Counted from the first letter of the stretch, positions 8,010 to 17,638 are shown. The stretch is DNA of 64,000 bases from Flavobacteriales bacterium (GCA_018402085.1 JAGYJM010000002.1:2170001-2234000), one strand, 5' to 3'. Numbers and translations: made by a program. The notes: a model not told the origin generated them from the letters alone.

Positions 8010-9238
8010 GTCTTTCCCGGGCGAAACACCAGCGTGCTGAGTGCGTCAGGCGAAAGAATTTCATTTGCGATTTCAAGTAATTCTTCAGCAGAAATTGCTT
8101 CGATACGATGGTAAACTTCATCGAGGCTATCCACTTTTCCGTACATGAGAAAGCTCTTACCGAGCGTGAGCATGGTACCTGAGCCGCTCTCCTGATTGAG
8201 TGCAATTTGTCCGATCAGTTGTTGCTTTGCCATGTGCAACTGAGTGGTACCAAGTTTTTTATCGCGCAATGATTTGAGCTCTTTGAGTACGAGCTGCTCT
8301 GCTTTCGCCCTTACGCGGTCATCTGTACCGAGATAGATTTGAAAGAGGCCTGTATCTGAATACGCGGTATATGACGACTCAATGTGGTATGCGATTCCAT
8401 GTTTTTCACGTACATGCAGGTTAAGCCGGCTATTCATTGCGGGGCCTCCAAGCAGGTTATTGAGCAGAACCAACCCGGTCTTTTTTTCCTCTCCGGCATG
8501 GTAGGCCATATTGCCCATCATCAAGTGGGTTTGATGCACCTCGCGCTCTACTTCCACCTGTTGAGGGTAGTACGACCGAAAGGGGGTTCTGTCGTTATCG
8601 GCAGCCGAGGCGGGCACCTCGCCGAAAAAACGCTCAGCCACCTTCTTTATGCGCGCCGGCGAAGCAGGCCCTACACTTGCAAAAACCATCTGATCTGTTC
8701 GGTACCGTCGACCGATCAGATCAAACACATCTTCTCTGCTCAACTTTCTGACACTTTCTTCTGTGCCGAGTATGTTTCTACCGATTGAATGTCTGCTGAA
8801 GACCTGTTCTTCAAAATCGTCAAAGATCATTTCAGCGGGAGTATCCCGATAAGAATGGATCTCGTCAATGATTACATCGCGCTCTTTGCGCATTTCTTTT
8901 TCAGGAAAGGTCGAGTGAAAGCAAATATCAGCGATCAGGTCTACCGCTCTGGAGAGGTGCCGATCAAGGAAGGAGGCGTATACGCAAGTGTGTTCTTTGG
9001 TAGTGTAGGCATTGATTTCTCCTCCCACGCTGTCAAGACGCGACAGAATATGGAAAGTCTTGCGTCTCTCTGTACCCTTGAAAATACAGTGTTCAATAAA
9101 GTGTGCGAGCCCCTGCTGATGAGGTTTTTCATCTCTTGAACCAGCATTGATGATGAGACCGCAGTGCCCGGTGCGAGCAGCCGTTTGTTTGTGGATGACC
9201 CGGATGCCGTTTGGCAGCGAGAAAGTGTGAAATTCCAT
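8006..9238 (-). CDS. M16 family zinc metallopeptidase (insulinase/pitrilysin type)
   Basis: A 410-residue protein. The inverted zinc motif HFIEH is at residues 46-50, and the third ligand Glu126 (RDVIIDEIH) is 76 residues after the second His, the canonical HxxEH-x76-E arrangement. A C-terminal non-peptidase half follows (LLNNLLGGPAMNSRL). No signal peptide, so it is cytoplasmic or processing-peptidase-like. I chose the ATG at 9238; the 9250 reading uses a TTG that lies within the TATCTTTG promoter-like element. Confidence 0.93.
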   Translation of the reverse strand: MEFHTFSLPNGIRVIHKQTAARTGHCGLIINAGSRDEKPHQQGLAHFIEHCIFKGTERRKTFHILSRLDSVGGEINAYTTKEHTCVYASFLDRHLSRAVDLIADICFHSTFPEKEMRKERDVIIDEIHSYRDTPAEMIFDDFEEQVFSRHSIGRNILGTEESVRKLSREDVFDLIGRRYRTDQMVFASVGPASPARIKKVAERFFGEVPASAADNDRTPFRSYYPQQVEVEREVHQTHLMMGNMAYHAGEEKKTGLVLLNNLLGGPAMNSRLNLHVREKHGIAYHIESSYTAYSDTGLFQIYLGTDDRVRAKAEQLVLKELKSLRDKKLGTTQLHMAKQQLIGQIALNQESGSGTMLTLGKSFLMYGKVDSLDEVYHRIEAISAEELLEIANEILSPDALSTLVFRPGKT

Positions 9239-9247
9239 AAGGGTGCG

Positions 9248-9255
9248 CAAAGATA
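9248..9255 (-). promoter_or_regulatory. -7 element TATCTTTG of the M16 peptidase gene
   Basis: Exact TAnnTTTG match, 9 bases before the chosen ATG. It supports 9238 rather than 9250 as the start. Confidence 0.5.
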
Positions 9256-9319
9256 GTGCTTATCTGAACATTTATGAGAATCAGTCGTATAGGGAGAGGT
9301 CTTAGGAATACGATCTACC

Positions 9320-11422
9320 ATGCGCACCACCCTGTTCTTTCTCTCCATCATATGGACGACCTCCACCGTTGCTCAAACATTCACCAACGTTGCCGCTGCC
9401 GCGAACGTTGACATCGGTGGCAATAAAGATGGCGGTGTATCATTCGCAGACTTTAACAACGACGGTTGTCTTGACCTGCTCGTCAACACGAACGATCACG
9501 GAAGAAGAAGCCGGCTGCTCCAGAACAACTGCGACTACCCCAACCCAACCTTCACGGATGTAACCGCTTCACTCGCACCAGCTCTCCTTGATCGCACCTG
9601 CGAGCGCTCAGCCATGTGGGGCGATTTCAACAACGACGGCTATATCGATTTCATGCGAAACACATCAGGTCGCCTTCAAGTATTCAGAAACAGAGGACCA
9701 TCAGCCACCCCGCCTTGGAGTTTTGGTGATGCTGTGGGGAACCCTGACTACGAAATCACTGGTTTAGCGGGCGGTTTCAATAGTGAAGGGCTCGCCTGGG
9801 TTGATTACAACGGCGACGGATTTCTGGATATCATGCTCGAAAATCACAATTTCGGGGTCGATATTCTATTGAACCCCGGTGATTGCTCGGCGAATTTCAT
9901 TCACATCACCCCGAATTCAAACCCACTTGGTCTTTACATATCCGCCACCGACGGTGACTACATGTCTGCCTCAGATTACAATGATGACGGCTGGGTAGAC
10001 CTTCTTTGCCGCAAGAGAGATCAGAACGATCTTTTGCAGAACAACAGCGGAACCGGATTCATTGACCAGGGAAACATTGACCAGGCCACCAACGGCAACA
10101 AGGGAGGCGTAGATTTCGCAGATTTCGACAACGACGGAAAGCTCGACATCATCTGGACATCAAACGGAACTAACCAAATCTGGCTTCAAAGCGGTTCGGG
10201 AACCTTTGCAGCATCAGGAGAACCTGAGGCTTCAAGCGGAGTCAGTGTAGGCAACAACATCGATGGATGTGCTACGGGTGACATTGATAATGACGGCGAC
10301 ATTGATTTGTTCTTTACCGATAACAATGGTGCCAGTTTTCTTTTCATCAATAACAGCACACCCGGCAACCTGTCATTCACGCAAACTAACCTCGGCATTG
10401 ACGTTAATGGGAACGGTGAAGGCTGCGTCTTCACCGATTATGACAATGACGGCGACCTTGACCTGTATGTGAACCGCCACGGAAATAATCAGTTGTGGCA
10501 GAATGATCTAAACAACTCGAATTACCTCTTTGTAGAGCCCTTGCTTGATTTAGGAGGTGGATTTACACGTACCGATCACGGCACACTTGTCACCCTCTAT
10601 CGTTCTGACGGCACCACCTTGGCCGGCGGACCGCGTGATGCCAGGCGCTCATTTGGTCATGGAACACAGACAGAGAGCAGGATTCATTTCGGCTTACCTG
10701 ATGGTTCTTCAGCCAGTTATCGTTTAGTCATGAAGTACACATATATCGGCGGTGAGCGCACCATTATCGATACCATGATCACTCCGTCAGTGCTTCCGGA
10801 TCAAACCTTCCGCCTTGTGCGCGATTCATTTGGAGTACTTAGCAACATCGGCTGCAACCTGCTTCCCGTAGAACTGTACACCTTCAGAGCAACAGCAGAA
10901 GAAGAGAACATCATGCTGAAGTGGGAAACACTCAGCGAAAGCAACAATGACCGATTCGTGATTCAGCATAGTACAGATGCGACTCACTACCGGGAAATGG
11001 CAACTGTAAATGGCTCAGGCACCTCACTAAGCACGCGCCACTATGAATACCGGCATGAACGACCAGAATCAGGTATACATTATTATCGCTTGTACCAGAT
11101 CGATCACAACGGCACTCAGTCAGGTCCATGGTTGGCTGCGGCCAGTGTAGAATCCGAAGCTCTGGCTTTTCGGGTATTCCCTAACCCGATCCTGCCCGCC
11201 CATCAGGAGTGGGCAGTTCAAGTCAGTGGCATTGGGCCTGAGGGCGTCATCTTGTCTATCGTTGATGCAGTTGGTCGAATAATTGAGCAAAAAGAAATAT
11301 TTTCGACGAATGGTCAATCGACTGTAATCTTCAGTAAAACCGCGCGTCTCAGGCCGGGAAGTTATTACATTCGTTTAATGAATCAGAGACAGAGAATATC
11401 CAGAAATCTAATTATCCACTAG
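9320..11422 (+). CDS. Secreted FG-GAP/VCBS repeat protein with ASPIC-like region and T9SS domain
   Basis: A 700-residue exported protein. The signal peptide is residues 1-18 (MRTTLFFLSIIWTTSTVA). At least seven Ca-binding FG-GAP-type motifs follow (FNNDGCLDL, FNNDGYIDF, YNGDGFLDI, YNDDGWVDL, FDNDGKLDI, IDNDGDIDL, YDNDGDLDL), implying an integrin-like propeller. After this comes a segment (about 430-480) like the ASPIC/UnbV domain (FGHGTQTESRIHFGLPDG), a fibronectin-like module (VELYTFRATAEEENIMLKWE) and a C-terminal T9SS type A sorting domain (FRVFPNPILPAH ... GSYYIRLMNQ). It is expected on the cell surface or in the medium, probably for adhesion. Confidence 0.92.
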   Translation: MRTTLFFLSIIWTTSTVAQTFTNVAAAANVDIGGNKDGGVSFADFNNDGCLDLLVNTNDHGRRSRLLQNNCDYPNPTFTDVTASLAPALLDRTCERSAMWGDFNNDGYIDFMRNTSGRLQVFRNRGPSATPPWSFGDAVGNPDYEITGLAGGFNSEGLAWVDYNGDGFLDIMLENHNFGVDILLNPGDCSANFIHITPNSNPLGLYISATDGDYMSASDYNDDGWVDLLCRKRDQNDLLQNNSGTGFIDQGNIDQATNGNKGGVDFADFDNDGKLDIIWTSNGTNQIWLQSGSGTFAASGEPEASSGVSVGNNIDGCATGDIDNDGDIDLFFTDNNGASFLFINNSTPGNLSFTQTNLGIDVNGNGEGCVFTDYDNDGDLDLYVNRHGNNQLWQNDLNNSNYLFVEPLLDLGGGFTRTDHGTLVTLYRSDGTTLAGGPRDARRSFGHGTQTESRIHFGLPDGSSASYRLVMKYTYIGGERTIIDTMITPSVLPDQTFRLVRDSFGVLSNIGCNLLPVELYTFRATAEEENIMLKWETLSESNNDRFVIQHSTDATHYREMATVNGSGTSLSTRHYEYRHERPESGIHYYRLYQIDHNGTQSGPWLAAASVESEALAFRVFPNPILPAHQEWAVQVSGIGPEGVILSIVDAVGRIIEQKEIFSTNGQSTVIFSKTARLRPGSYYIRLMNQRQRISRNLIIH

Positions 11423-11470
11423 TCCGTTTGACTTTTTGCTAATTTCCAAGCATGGAGCTAAGGAGCAGAA

Positions 11471-12223
11471 ATGGACTGGAGAGCAATTATTGTAGATGAT
11501 CAATCTGCTGATCGTATCGGTTTACGGTCAGCACTTGGTCGCTACTGCCCGAATGTGGAAATCGTAGCTGAAGCAGACACTGTTTCTCGAGCGTATAAAG
11601 TGATTATTGCCAACTCTCCGGATGTTGTATTCCTCGATATTCGCCTCCGCGATTCCAGCGGATTTGAGCTGCTTGAACGATTCACAAAACCCTACCCGTT
11701 CAAGGTCATTTTTGTCAGCGCCTTCACCGGCTTTGCCCTCGAAGCCTTTCGGTTTTCTGCCATTGACTATTTGCTCAAACCCATTCAGGCTCAAGAGCTC
11801 CAGGAATCAGTGAGAAAACTAAGTGACTACGTTAAAGTGCAACAAATTGTACAAGAACCTGCCATTGTTCAGGAACCAGCAGTTCAACCCCAACATAATC
11901 GCCTTTCCATAGGAACGACGAATGGATTTGTATTGGTCAATTATGATAACATTACCCACCTCTCGGCAGACTCAAATTACACAGAAGTTTACCTCACATC
12001 GAACGAACGAATCGTAAGCAGCAGAACACTGAAAGATTACGAACGAACCCTTCCAAGTAATATCTTCTTCCGCACCCACCAATCGTACATGGTACATATC
12101 AGTCATGTGCATCGCTACACGAAAGAGTCAGGCGGAATCATTACCCTTTCAGACGGTTCAGAAGTGTGCCTGGCCCGCCGCAGACGTGAACAATTTCTGC
12201 GGTGGCTTAAAGGCGAATATTGA
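11471..12223 (+). CDS. LytTR-family response regulator
   Basis: A 250-residue two-domain regulator. The receiver domain (1-115) has the acidic pocket Asp9-Asp10, phospho-acceptor Asp56 (VVFLDIRL), the Ser/Thr position SAF (83-85) and Lys103 in LLKP. A linker with a VQEPA repeat leads to a LytTR DNA-binding domain (about 145-248; ITHLSADSNYTEVYL, FFRTHQSYMVHISHV). No histidine kinase is adjacent, so it is an orphan. An AAGGAG sequence 5 bases before the ATG is one of the few Shine-Dalgarno-like sites here. The gene converges on the atoE-like gene with 5 bases between stops. Confidence 0.95.
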   Translation: MDWRAIIVDDQSADRIGLRSALGRYCPNVEIVAEADTVSRAYKVIIANSPDVVFLDIRLRDSSGFELLERFTKPYPFKVIFVSAFTGFALEAFRFSAIDYLLKPIQAQELQESVRKLSDYVKVQQIVQEPAIVQEPAVQPQHNRLSIGTTNGFVLVNYDNITHLSADSNYTEVYLTSNERIVSSRTLKDYERTLPSNIFFRTHQSYMVHISHVHRYTKESGGIITLSDGSEVCLARRRREQFLRWLKGEY

Positions 12224-12228
12224 ACTTG

Positions 12229-13626
12229 TTAAAACAAGAGTAATACCACAAAAAATATCGTGCTCCCCGCTGCCAGCAACAACAGAGAATAGGGCAGAAT
12301 ATCGCGCGCTTTCAACCCGGTAATTCCCAGCAAAGGAAGTGCCCAGAACGGTTGAAGCATATTTGTAATCTGATCACCGTATGCCATAGCCATCACACTT
12401 TTCGCTATCGGTACCTTCAAATCAATAGCCGCTTTCACGATGATGGCTCCTTGAACTGCCCACTGTCCGCCCCCCGAAGGAACAAATATGTTCACCAGTC
12501 CGGCAGAGAAAAAAGTGAACAAAGGGTAAGTCACTTCATTACTTACACTCACAATCCATTCAGAAAATAAAGAGATCAAGCCCGATGAGGTGAACAATCC
12601 CATTATGCCAAAGTACAGCGGAAACTGTATCAGAATCCCAGCTGCGCCACTGATGGCTTGTTGAATGGCAGCGAGAAATCGCTGGATGCTGCGGTGCGCG
12701 ATAAGGGCAAGCCCGAGGAGTAGCAGATTAATCCAGTTCGGATCAACCCACCTCAACGAACCGGGATCTCTATACCCTGCAATTTTCAGCACTGCAGCCG
12801 CTATCATTACCGCTCCGAAAATAATCCCCACCCATGAAAACTGATCAAAGCGCTCTGCACCTGCGGCGGGCTCAGGCTGCTCTAGCAAGACTCCGGAACC
12901 ATCTATCCGAAGCTTTTGCTTCGTAACGCGCTTTGCGACAAAAAAAAGGAGCGAAGGAATAAGGAGAATCAGAAGAAAGAAGGCCGTGATGTTCATCGAA
13001 CCAAATACTGTTTCAGAAAAACTCACCTCACCGGGAAGCATAGCAAGTTCTTCAGGAGAAAGCACACCGCCCAGCAATTCTTTGAGGTGCCCTGCCTCTG
13101 CTACTTTAATAGGGGCGCTGCCGCTGATACCTCCGTGCCATACCATCAAGGCGCTGTAGCCTGCAGCTCCAATCAACGGATAATTGAAGGCAATGCCATT
13201 TCTCGAAGCCGCTTCTCCCACTTTACGTGCGAGAATGGCGCCGAAAATGAGGCCGAAGCCCCAATTAAAGAAGCCAACCAGCATTGAAAGCAGCGCGACC
13301 CCAGCTGCCGCTGTTGGAAGTGAAGATGCCAGCCGGGTGCTCACTGCCTGAATGAAACCTGATGCGCCCGGTGAGAGCGCCAGGGTGTGCCCCAGTACAA
13401 GCATCAGCATCATCTGAAAGGCGAAAACCAGAAGGCCTCTATTCCACAATCCCTTCTCCCAATAGCGCAGCACATCCGCAAAAGTGGCTGATTCGCCATT
13501 CGGTGCACTTCCGAATATCAGTACCAGGATCCCCGCCACCACCGTCAGCAACAGTGCGATGCTAAATGGAGACGGCAGCAAGTGTTGAAACGTTTTCACA
13601 AAACGATCTGCAAAGCTGCTTTGCAT
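12229..13626 (-). CDS. Short-chain fatty acid transporter, AtoE family
   Basis: A 465-residue inner-membrane protein with about 12-14 hydrophobic helices. Characteristic family segments are LLPSPFSIALLLTV near the start, MLVGFFNWGFGLIFGAILARKVG (split here at about 111-133), MVWHGGISGSAPIKVAE (about 158-174) and the late FVPSGGGQWAVQGAI motif. It is predicted to carry short-chain fatty acids such as butyrate or acetoacetate. It is last in a leftward run with flavin reductase-like and DUF3127 genes, 15 bases after the latter. A dispersed hairpin (12905-12923) lies in a cytoplasmic loop (KQKLRIDG). Confidence 0.9.
   Translation of the reverse strand: MQSSFADRFVKTFQHLLPSPFSIALLLTVVAGILVLIFGSAPNGESATFADVLRYWEKGLWNRGLLVFAFQMMLMLVLGHTLALSPGASGFIQAVSTRLASSLPTAAAGVALLSMLVGFFNWGFGLIFGAILARKVGEAASRNGIAFNYPLIGAAGYSALMVWHGGISGSAPIKVAEAGHLKELLGGVLSPEELAMLPGEVSFSETVFGSMNITAFFLLILLIPSLLFFVAKRVTKQKLRIDGSGVLLEQPEPAAGAERFDQFSWVGIIFGAVMIAAAVLKIAGYRDPGSLRWVDPNWINLLLLGLALIAHRSIQRFLAAIQQAISGAAGILIQFPLYFGIMGLFTSSGLISLFSEWIVSVSNEVTYPLFTFFSAGLVNIFVPSGGGQWAVQGAIIVKAAIDLKVPIAKSVMAMAYGDQITNMLQPFWALPLLGITGLKARDILPYSLLLLAAGSTIFFVVLLLF
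12905..12923 (-). repeat. Hairpin element, in coding sequence
   Basis: Minus strand CGAAGC-AAAA-GCTTCG-GAT. The tail is imperfect (GATAGATGG). In frame within the AtoE-like loop. Confidence 0.55.
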
Positions 13627-13641
13627 GCGTCAAAAAATGAT

Positions 13642-14025
13642 TCAGAAAGGCAGATCATCTTCGTCTGCACTCCCGAGATCTACGTCGGGCCCCGGTTCTG
13701 AAGGTGGCGGTGGGCTCTGCGCCGGCGGTGCACCGGCAGCTTGTTCTGCATTCGCAGCCTCACCTGCCCGATCAATGCGCCAGGCATTGAGGTTCACGAA
13801 GTAACGTTCTTTCCAGAGACTACCGCGGATATCGAATTTGACCACCACCGGGTCGCCCGTTTGGTAAGGCTCAATCAGAGAAGTTTTGTCTTTGACGAGC
13901 TCGAACTTTACATCCTGAGGGTACTGCTCTTCGGTGGTCAGCACGAATTCGCGCTTTGTGAAGCCACTATTGAACTCCTGTACATCGAAGACCTTTGAGA
14001 TCTTCCCTCTCATTTCGTATGACAT
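13642..14025 (-). CDS. DUF3127 protein with SSB-like acidic C-terminal tip
   Basis: A 127-residue protein. Residues 1-88 match DUF3127 (MRGKISKVFDVQEFNSGFTK, REFVLTTEEQYPQDVKFE, WKERYFVNLNAWRI), a small OB-fold-like family of Bacteroidota. A low-complexity Ala/Pro linker then leads to an acidic tip ending DEDDLPF. This is the same design as single-stranded DNA-binding protein, whose D-D-x-P-F tip recruits replication and repair enzymes. A ssDNA-binding accessory role is therefore an inference. Cotranscribed between flavin reductase-like and atoE-like genes. Confidence 0.85.
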   Translation of the reverse strand: MSYEMRGKISKVFDVQEFNSGFTKREFVLTTEEQYPQDVKFELVKDKTSLIEPYQTGDPVVVKFDIRGSLWKERYFVNLNAWRIDRAGEAANAEQAAGAPPAQSPPPPSEPGPDVDLGSADEDDLPF

Positions 14026-14057
14026 CGTTTTTTCTTTTCGTGTTAAGTATTCGGTTC

Positions 14058-14951
14058 TTATCCGTTGTTAAAAGTCAGCAGTGCCTTCCAAGCCTCTGTG
14101 ATTTTGTCGGCATCAATCATCCCAGCGGCCATTTCATGCAGCTTTTGCTCGAGCTCAGCAGGCTGATCTTCATAGGTCACAAAGAGGTCTGCAAGCTCAA
14201 TAAGCTTGTATTCATTGACATCGGTTTCATTGGGCAGCTCTTCCACCCCACCTAGCCGTGCCAGATGATTACCGCTAAGCACCTTACTCCTGCGAATGTC
14301 TTCGGGGATCGAATCTATACCGATGCCAAGTTTCTGCAAGGGCTTAGGCACCTCGAACAAACCGTCATGCGAGCGCGTATAAAAGTCACCGCCACACCGC
14401 CCCACGAGATCGATCTTCAAGGGGTCAATCTTGCCGTCTTTCGTGAGCACATGATCAGCTATATGAATTTTAACCACTTCACAAATGACGAGGTTACCGG
14501 CGCCTCCGCCGTCACCCAATTCTACTACCTCATTGACTTTACACTCAAACTGCACCGGACTTTCTTTCACGCGAAATGGCTTTACAAGGTCAGATGCCAC
14601 CGGTGTCAGCCCGGCCTTCTCAAACTCACTTACCCCTTTCGGGTAGTCTGTACTGGCGAGCGAGCACTGGTGTACCATGGCATAGTCAACTATGTTGATC
14701 ACTACCTCGGGCACGACTTTTACGTTTTCATACGTATGCTTTGACGTATTGTCGCGCCCCCTTCTCGCGGGCGAGAAAACGGCGATCGGCGGGTTGGCAG
14801 AGAACACATTGAAATAGCTGAAAGGTGCCAGATTAGGCGATCCACTTTCGTCAATGGTGCTTGCAAAAGCAATAGGACGCGGGGCGACGGCGCTCAGCAA
14901 ATAGCCGTGTAATTCCCTGACGCTGATCTCTCCTGGGACAATAGTTTTCAT
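14058..14951 (-). CDS. Flavin reductase-like (FMN-binding split barrel) protein
   Basis: A 297-residue protein of the DIM6/NTAB flavin reductase family. VAPRPIAFASTIDESGSPNLAPFSYFNVFS (here about 21-50, given in parts) is the FMN-binding core, with PPIAVFSPARRG and FECKVNEVVELG further on. It is predicted to bind FMN and reduce it or use it with NAD(P)H; the substrate is unknown. I chose the ATG at 14951 (MKTIVPGEIS); the upstream 7 codons from 14972 add nothing recognisable. First gene of a probable three-gene unit with DUF3127 and the AtoE-like transporter. Confidence 0.88.
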   Translation of the reverse strand: MKTIVPGEISVRELHGYLLSAVAPRPIAFASTIDESGSPNLAPFSYFNVFSANPPIAVFSPARRGRDNTSKHTYENVKVVPEVVINIVDYAMVHQCSLASTDYPKGVSEFEKAGLTPVASDLVKPFRVKESPVQFECKVNEVVELGDGGGAGNLVICEVVKIHIADHVLTKDGKIDPLKIDLVGRCGGDFYTRSHDGLFEVPKPLQKLGIGIDSIPEDIRRSKVLSGNHLARLGGVEELPNETDVNEYKLIELADLFVTYEDQPAELEQKLHEMAAGMIDADKITEAWKALLTFNNG

Positions 14952-15028
14952 AACGCATACGTTGAACGACAAAAGTAAGAAGAAGCGAGGGGCTTCAGGT
15001 TCTTTGTGGGAATGACTTTACGGATGCA

Positions 15029-15541
15029 CTATTTGGCTTTATGAACGCCGGCAGCTTCAACTTCATCAATTGAATTCATGACATTCTGCTTGAGCTCTTC
15101 TTTGTAAGTTTTAATACGGCCCAAAAGGGCCGGATCGGCAGCAGCCACGATCTGAGCGGCAAGGATACCGGCATTTTTGGCACCATTTAGCGCCACGGTA
15201 GCTACCGGCACCCCCCCCGGCATTTGGAGAATCGACAATACTGAATCCCACCCATCAATAGAGTTCCTTGACTTCACGGGTACGCCAATAACCGGAAGCG
15301 GAGTCAAAGAAGCAGTCATACCCGGGAGGTGCGCTGCACCTCCGGCCCCCGCGATAATGGTTTTGAGTCCGCGATCTGCGGCTGACTTTGCATAATCTAC
15401 CATTCTCTCAGGTGTACGGTGTGCAGACACAACGGTAATTTCAAAAGGCACATCGAGAAGGCGAAGCACATCGGCCGCATCTTGCATGACTGGCAGGTCA
15501 GACTTGCTTCCCATTATGATTCCAACGAGCGGTGTTTCCAT
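15029..15541 (-). CDS. purE: N5-carboxyaminoimidazole ribonucleotide mutase (class I PurE)
   Basis: A 170-residue cytoplasmic enzyme of purine biosynthesis converting N5-CAIR to CAIR. It has the full class I signature: GIIMGSKSDLPVM (about 8-20), VVSAHRTPERM with the catalytic His (about 37-47), AGAGGAAHLPGM and PVIGVPVKSRNSIDGWDSVLS. Length is normal. Its partner purK is not in the window. It lies 14 bases downstream of the nupC-like nucleoside transporter gene, a functional pairing (purine synthesis next to nucleoside uptake). Confidence 0.97.
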   Translation of the reverse strand: METPLVGIIMGSKSDLPVMQDAADVLRLLDVPFEITVVSAHRTPERMVDYAKSAADRGLKTIIAGAGGAAHLPGMTASLTPLPVIGVPVKSRNSIDGWDSVLSILQMPGGVPVATVALNGAKNAGILAAQIVAAADPALLGRIKTYKEELKQNVMNSIDEVEAAGVHKAK

Positions 15542-15555
15542 AGGTACAAAGATAT

Positions 15556-16830
15556 TCAGACCAGCATACCGGCAATGGCTGCCGTGTACAAACAGGCCAG
15601 GGTTCCGCCGAGCAGTGCACGCATGCCCAACTTCGACAGAGTACTTTTGCGAGAAGGTACAAGCGAACCGATTCCACCTATCTGTATACCAATCGATGCA
15701 AAGTTAGCGAACCCACAGAGCACGTATGTCGCGATGACCTCAGACTTTGGATCAGTGAATAAGGCGGTAGATCGCATTTGACCAAGGGTTACGTAAGCAT
15801 AAAACTCATTCAGTATGGACTTTTCTCCTAAGAGCTGCCCTACCAGTACCGCGTCATCCGCACTGACACCAATCAACCATGCGATTGGTGCTCCGAGGTA
15901 GCCGACCATGAATTCGAACGAGAAGCTGTCATACGGGGTGTGGGCGCCAATCCATTCATTAAGCCCCGTAGGGCGTACAATAAATTCGAGGATGTAATTT
16001 CCGAAGTAGATCAATGCTGTGAACACCAGAAGCATGGCTCCAACATTGACGGCCAGTTTGAGGCCTTCGCTTGTTCCATTGGCAAGGGCTTCCAGCACGT
16101 TATCTCCCATTTTCTCATTTGAGACCGACATGTCATCGTTCACGCCTTGTGTTTCAGGCACCAGCACCTTTGCTGCTGCAATGGCTGCTGGTGCAGACAT
16201 AATAGAAGCCGCCAGGAGATGTCGTGCAAAGATTTCCTGATCAACGGCATTCTCGCCTCCGAGAAACTGAACGTAAGAAGCCAGAACTCCTCCTGCAATA
16301 GTCGCCATTCCTCCGGTCATCATGCACATCATTTCTGATTTCGTCATCCTTTCGAGGTAGGGACGAATCAACAAGGGTGATTCTGTTTGACCGAGAAATA
16401 CGTTTCCTGCAGCAGCGAGGCTTTCTGCGCCACTTAATCTCAGTGTACGTTTCATCACCCAGGCGAAGACATACACTACCTTCTGCAGCACCCCGAGGTA
16501 ATAAAAAAGTGCAGAGAGGGCACTGAAAAAAATGATCGTAGGTAAAATCCGGAAGGCAAAGTTGAACAGCCCCGGTGCCACATCACCCTCGAGTTTCCAG
16601 CTATTGAGCAAAAAATCACTGCCGTAATCTGTAAATGAGATCACCTTGACAAAGGCTCTTGCCACGTAGCGAAAGACCATCTCCACCCCGGGGGTTTTCA
16701 AGATGAGCAGCGCAAGGGCAAACTGCAGAATGAAAGCGAAAAGTACGCTCCGCCATCGAATGGCTTTACGGTCTGTGCTCAGCAGCCAGGCGATGGCGGT
16801 GAGTACGAGAATCCCCAGAATTGCACGCAT
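15556..16830 (-). CDS. Nucleoside transporter, NupC/CNT family
   Basis: A 424-residue inner-membrane symporter with about ten helices. The N-terminal CNT segment (WRSVLFAFILQFALALLILK), the core (AGNVFLGQTESPLLIRPYL, about 136-160) and the gate domain (GGMATIAGGVLASYV, AAPAAIAAAK) match concentrative nucleoside transporters, which bring in nucleosides with Na+ or H+. C-terminal TYVLCGFANFASIGIQIGGI fits the last helices. Located directly upstream of purE on the same strand. Confidence 0.94.
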   Translation of the reverse strand: MRAILGILVLTAIAWLLSTDRKAIRWRSVLFAFILQFALALLILKTPGVEMVFRYVARAFVKVISFTDYGSDFLLNSWKLEGDVAPGLFNFAFRILPTIIFFSALSALFYYLGVLQKVVYVFAWVMKRTLRLSGAESLAAAGNVFLGQTESPLLIRPYLERMTKSEMMCMMTGGMATIAGGVLASYVQFLGGENAVDQEIFARHLLAASIMSAPAAIAAAKVLVPETQGVNDDMSVSNEKMGDNVLEALANGTSEGLKLAVNVGAMLLVFTALIYFGNYILEFIVRPTGLNEWIGAHTPYDSFSFEFMVGYLGAPIAWLIGVSADDAVLVGQLLGEKSILNEFYAYVTLGQMRSTALFTDPKSEVIATYVLCGFANFASIGIQIGGIGSLVPSRKSTLSKLGMRALLGGTLACLYTAAIAGMLV

Positions 16831-16977
16831 AATGGTCTGGTAAAAGGTTCACAGAGGCGGCAAAATACGGAATTGTACGCTATTGGTGCGCTTTTCGTTC
16901 AAAGCACCGTGGATTACTGAAAATGTGTATGGAGGAATCCCCAAAAATCTGATAAGCTAATTATGCAATGCCAAAGA

Positions 16978-17571
16978 CTAACTTTCCTTATTTCGTCGGT
17001 CTATTTCATCCCTGAGTTCTGAGGCACGCTCATAATCTTCACGTTCGATGGCGTTAGATAGTTCTTGTTCAAGCTCTCCCATACTCATGGCGCTGATTTG
17101 GTCACCTTCAGGTTGCACACCTTCAAGGCCTTCCTCTTCTGCCGTGTAACTTTGCTCTACTTCTTCGGCGTTCACACCAGCAGTATCGAGAATAAAGTCG
17201 TAACAGTAAATCGGACACTTAAAACGCACCGCAATGGCCACTGCGTCAGATGTTCTGGAATCAATCTCAATACTTTTGCCGTTATGATTGGCAATGAGTC
17301 GGGCAAAGAAAATGCCTTCAATCAGATTGTAGATCACCACTTCATCAATGTTGATACCGAACTGATGCGCAAAACTCTTGAAGAGATCGTGTGTGAGTGG
17401 TCGGCTCGGTGTCATGTTCTCGAGCTCAATGGCGATCGCCTGAGCTTCATTTCCACCGATTACGATCGGTAGTTTTCGCGCCCCCCCCTGCTCTGAAAGC
17501 ACTAAGGCATAGGCCCCGCTCGTAGAACCACTGGGTGCGATATCTGCTATGTCAAGTCTGATTTTCTCCAT
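16978..17571 (-). CDS. Bifunctional nuclease (BFN/DUF151) protein with UVR motif
   Basis: A 197-residue protein. Residues 1-130 form the bifunctional nuclease domain (LPIVIGGNEAQAIAIELE, RPLTHDLFKSF, SIEIDSRTSDAVAIAVRF). An acidic linker follows, and the C-terminal 35 residues (MGELEQELSNAIEREDYERASELRDEI, in parts) form a UVR helical hairpin as in UvrB/UvrC. This is a common Bacteroidota architecture of unproven role, possibly nucleic-acid cleavage tied to repair. I use the ATG at 17571 (MEKIRLDIAD); the longer frame from 17649 runs into etfA. Confidence 0.92.
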   Translation of the reverse strand: MEKIRLDIADIAPSGSTSGAYALVLSEQGGARKLPIVIGGNEAQAIAIELENMTPSRPLTHDLFKSFAHQFGINIDEVVIYNLIEGIFFARLIANHNGKSIEIDSRTSDAVAIAVRFKCPIYCYDFILDTAGVNAEEVEQSYTAEEEGLEGVQPEGDQISAMSMGELEQELSNAIEREDYERASELRDEIDRRNKES

Positions 17572-17638
17572 ACAAATAAGTGGGAAGCACAATGGCTTCC
17601 CAATTATCTGCGAAAGTAATGATTTTACTTGAGCTGAC

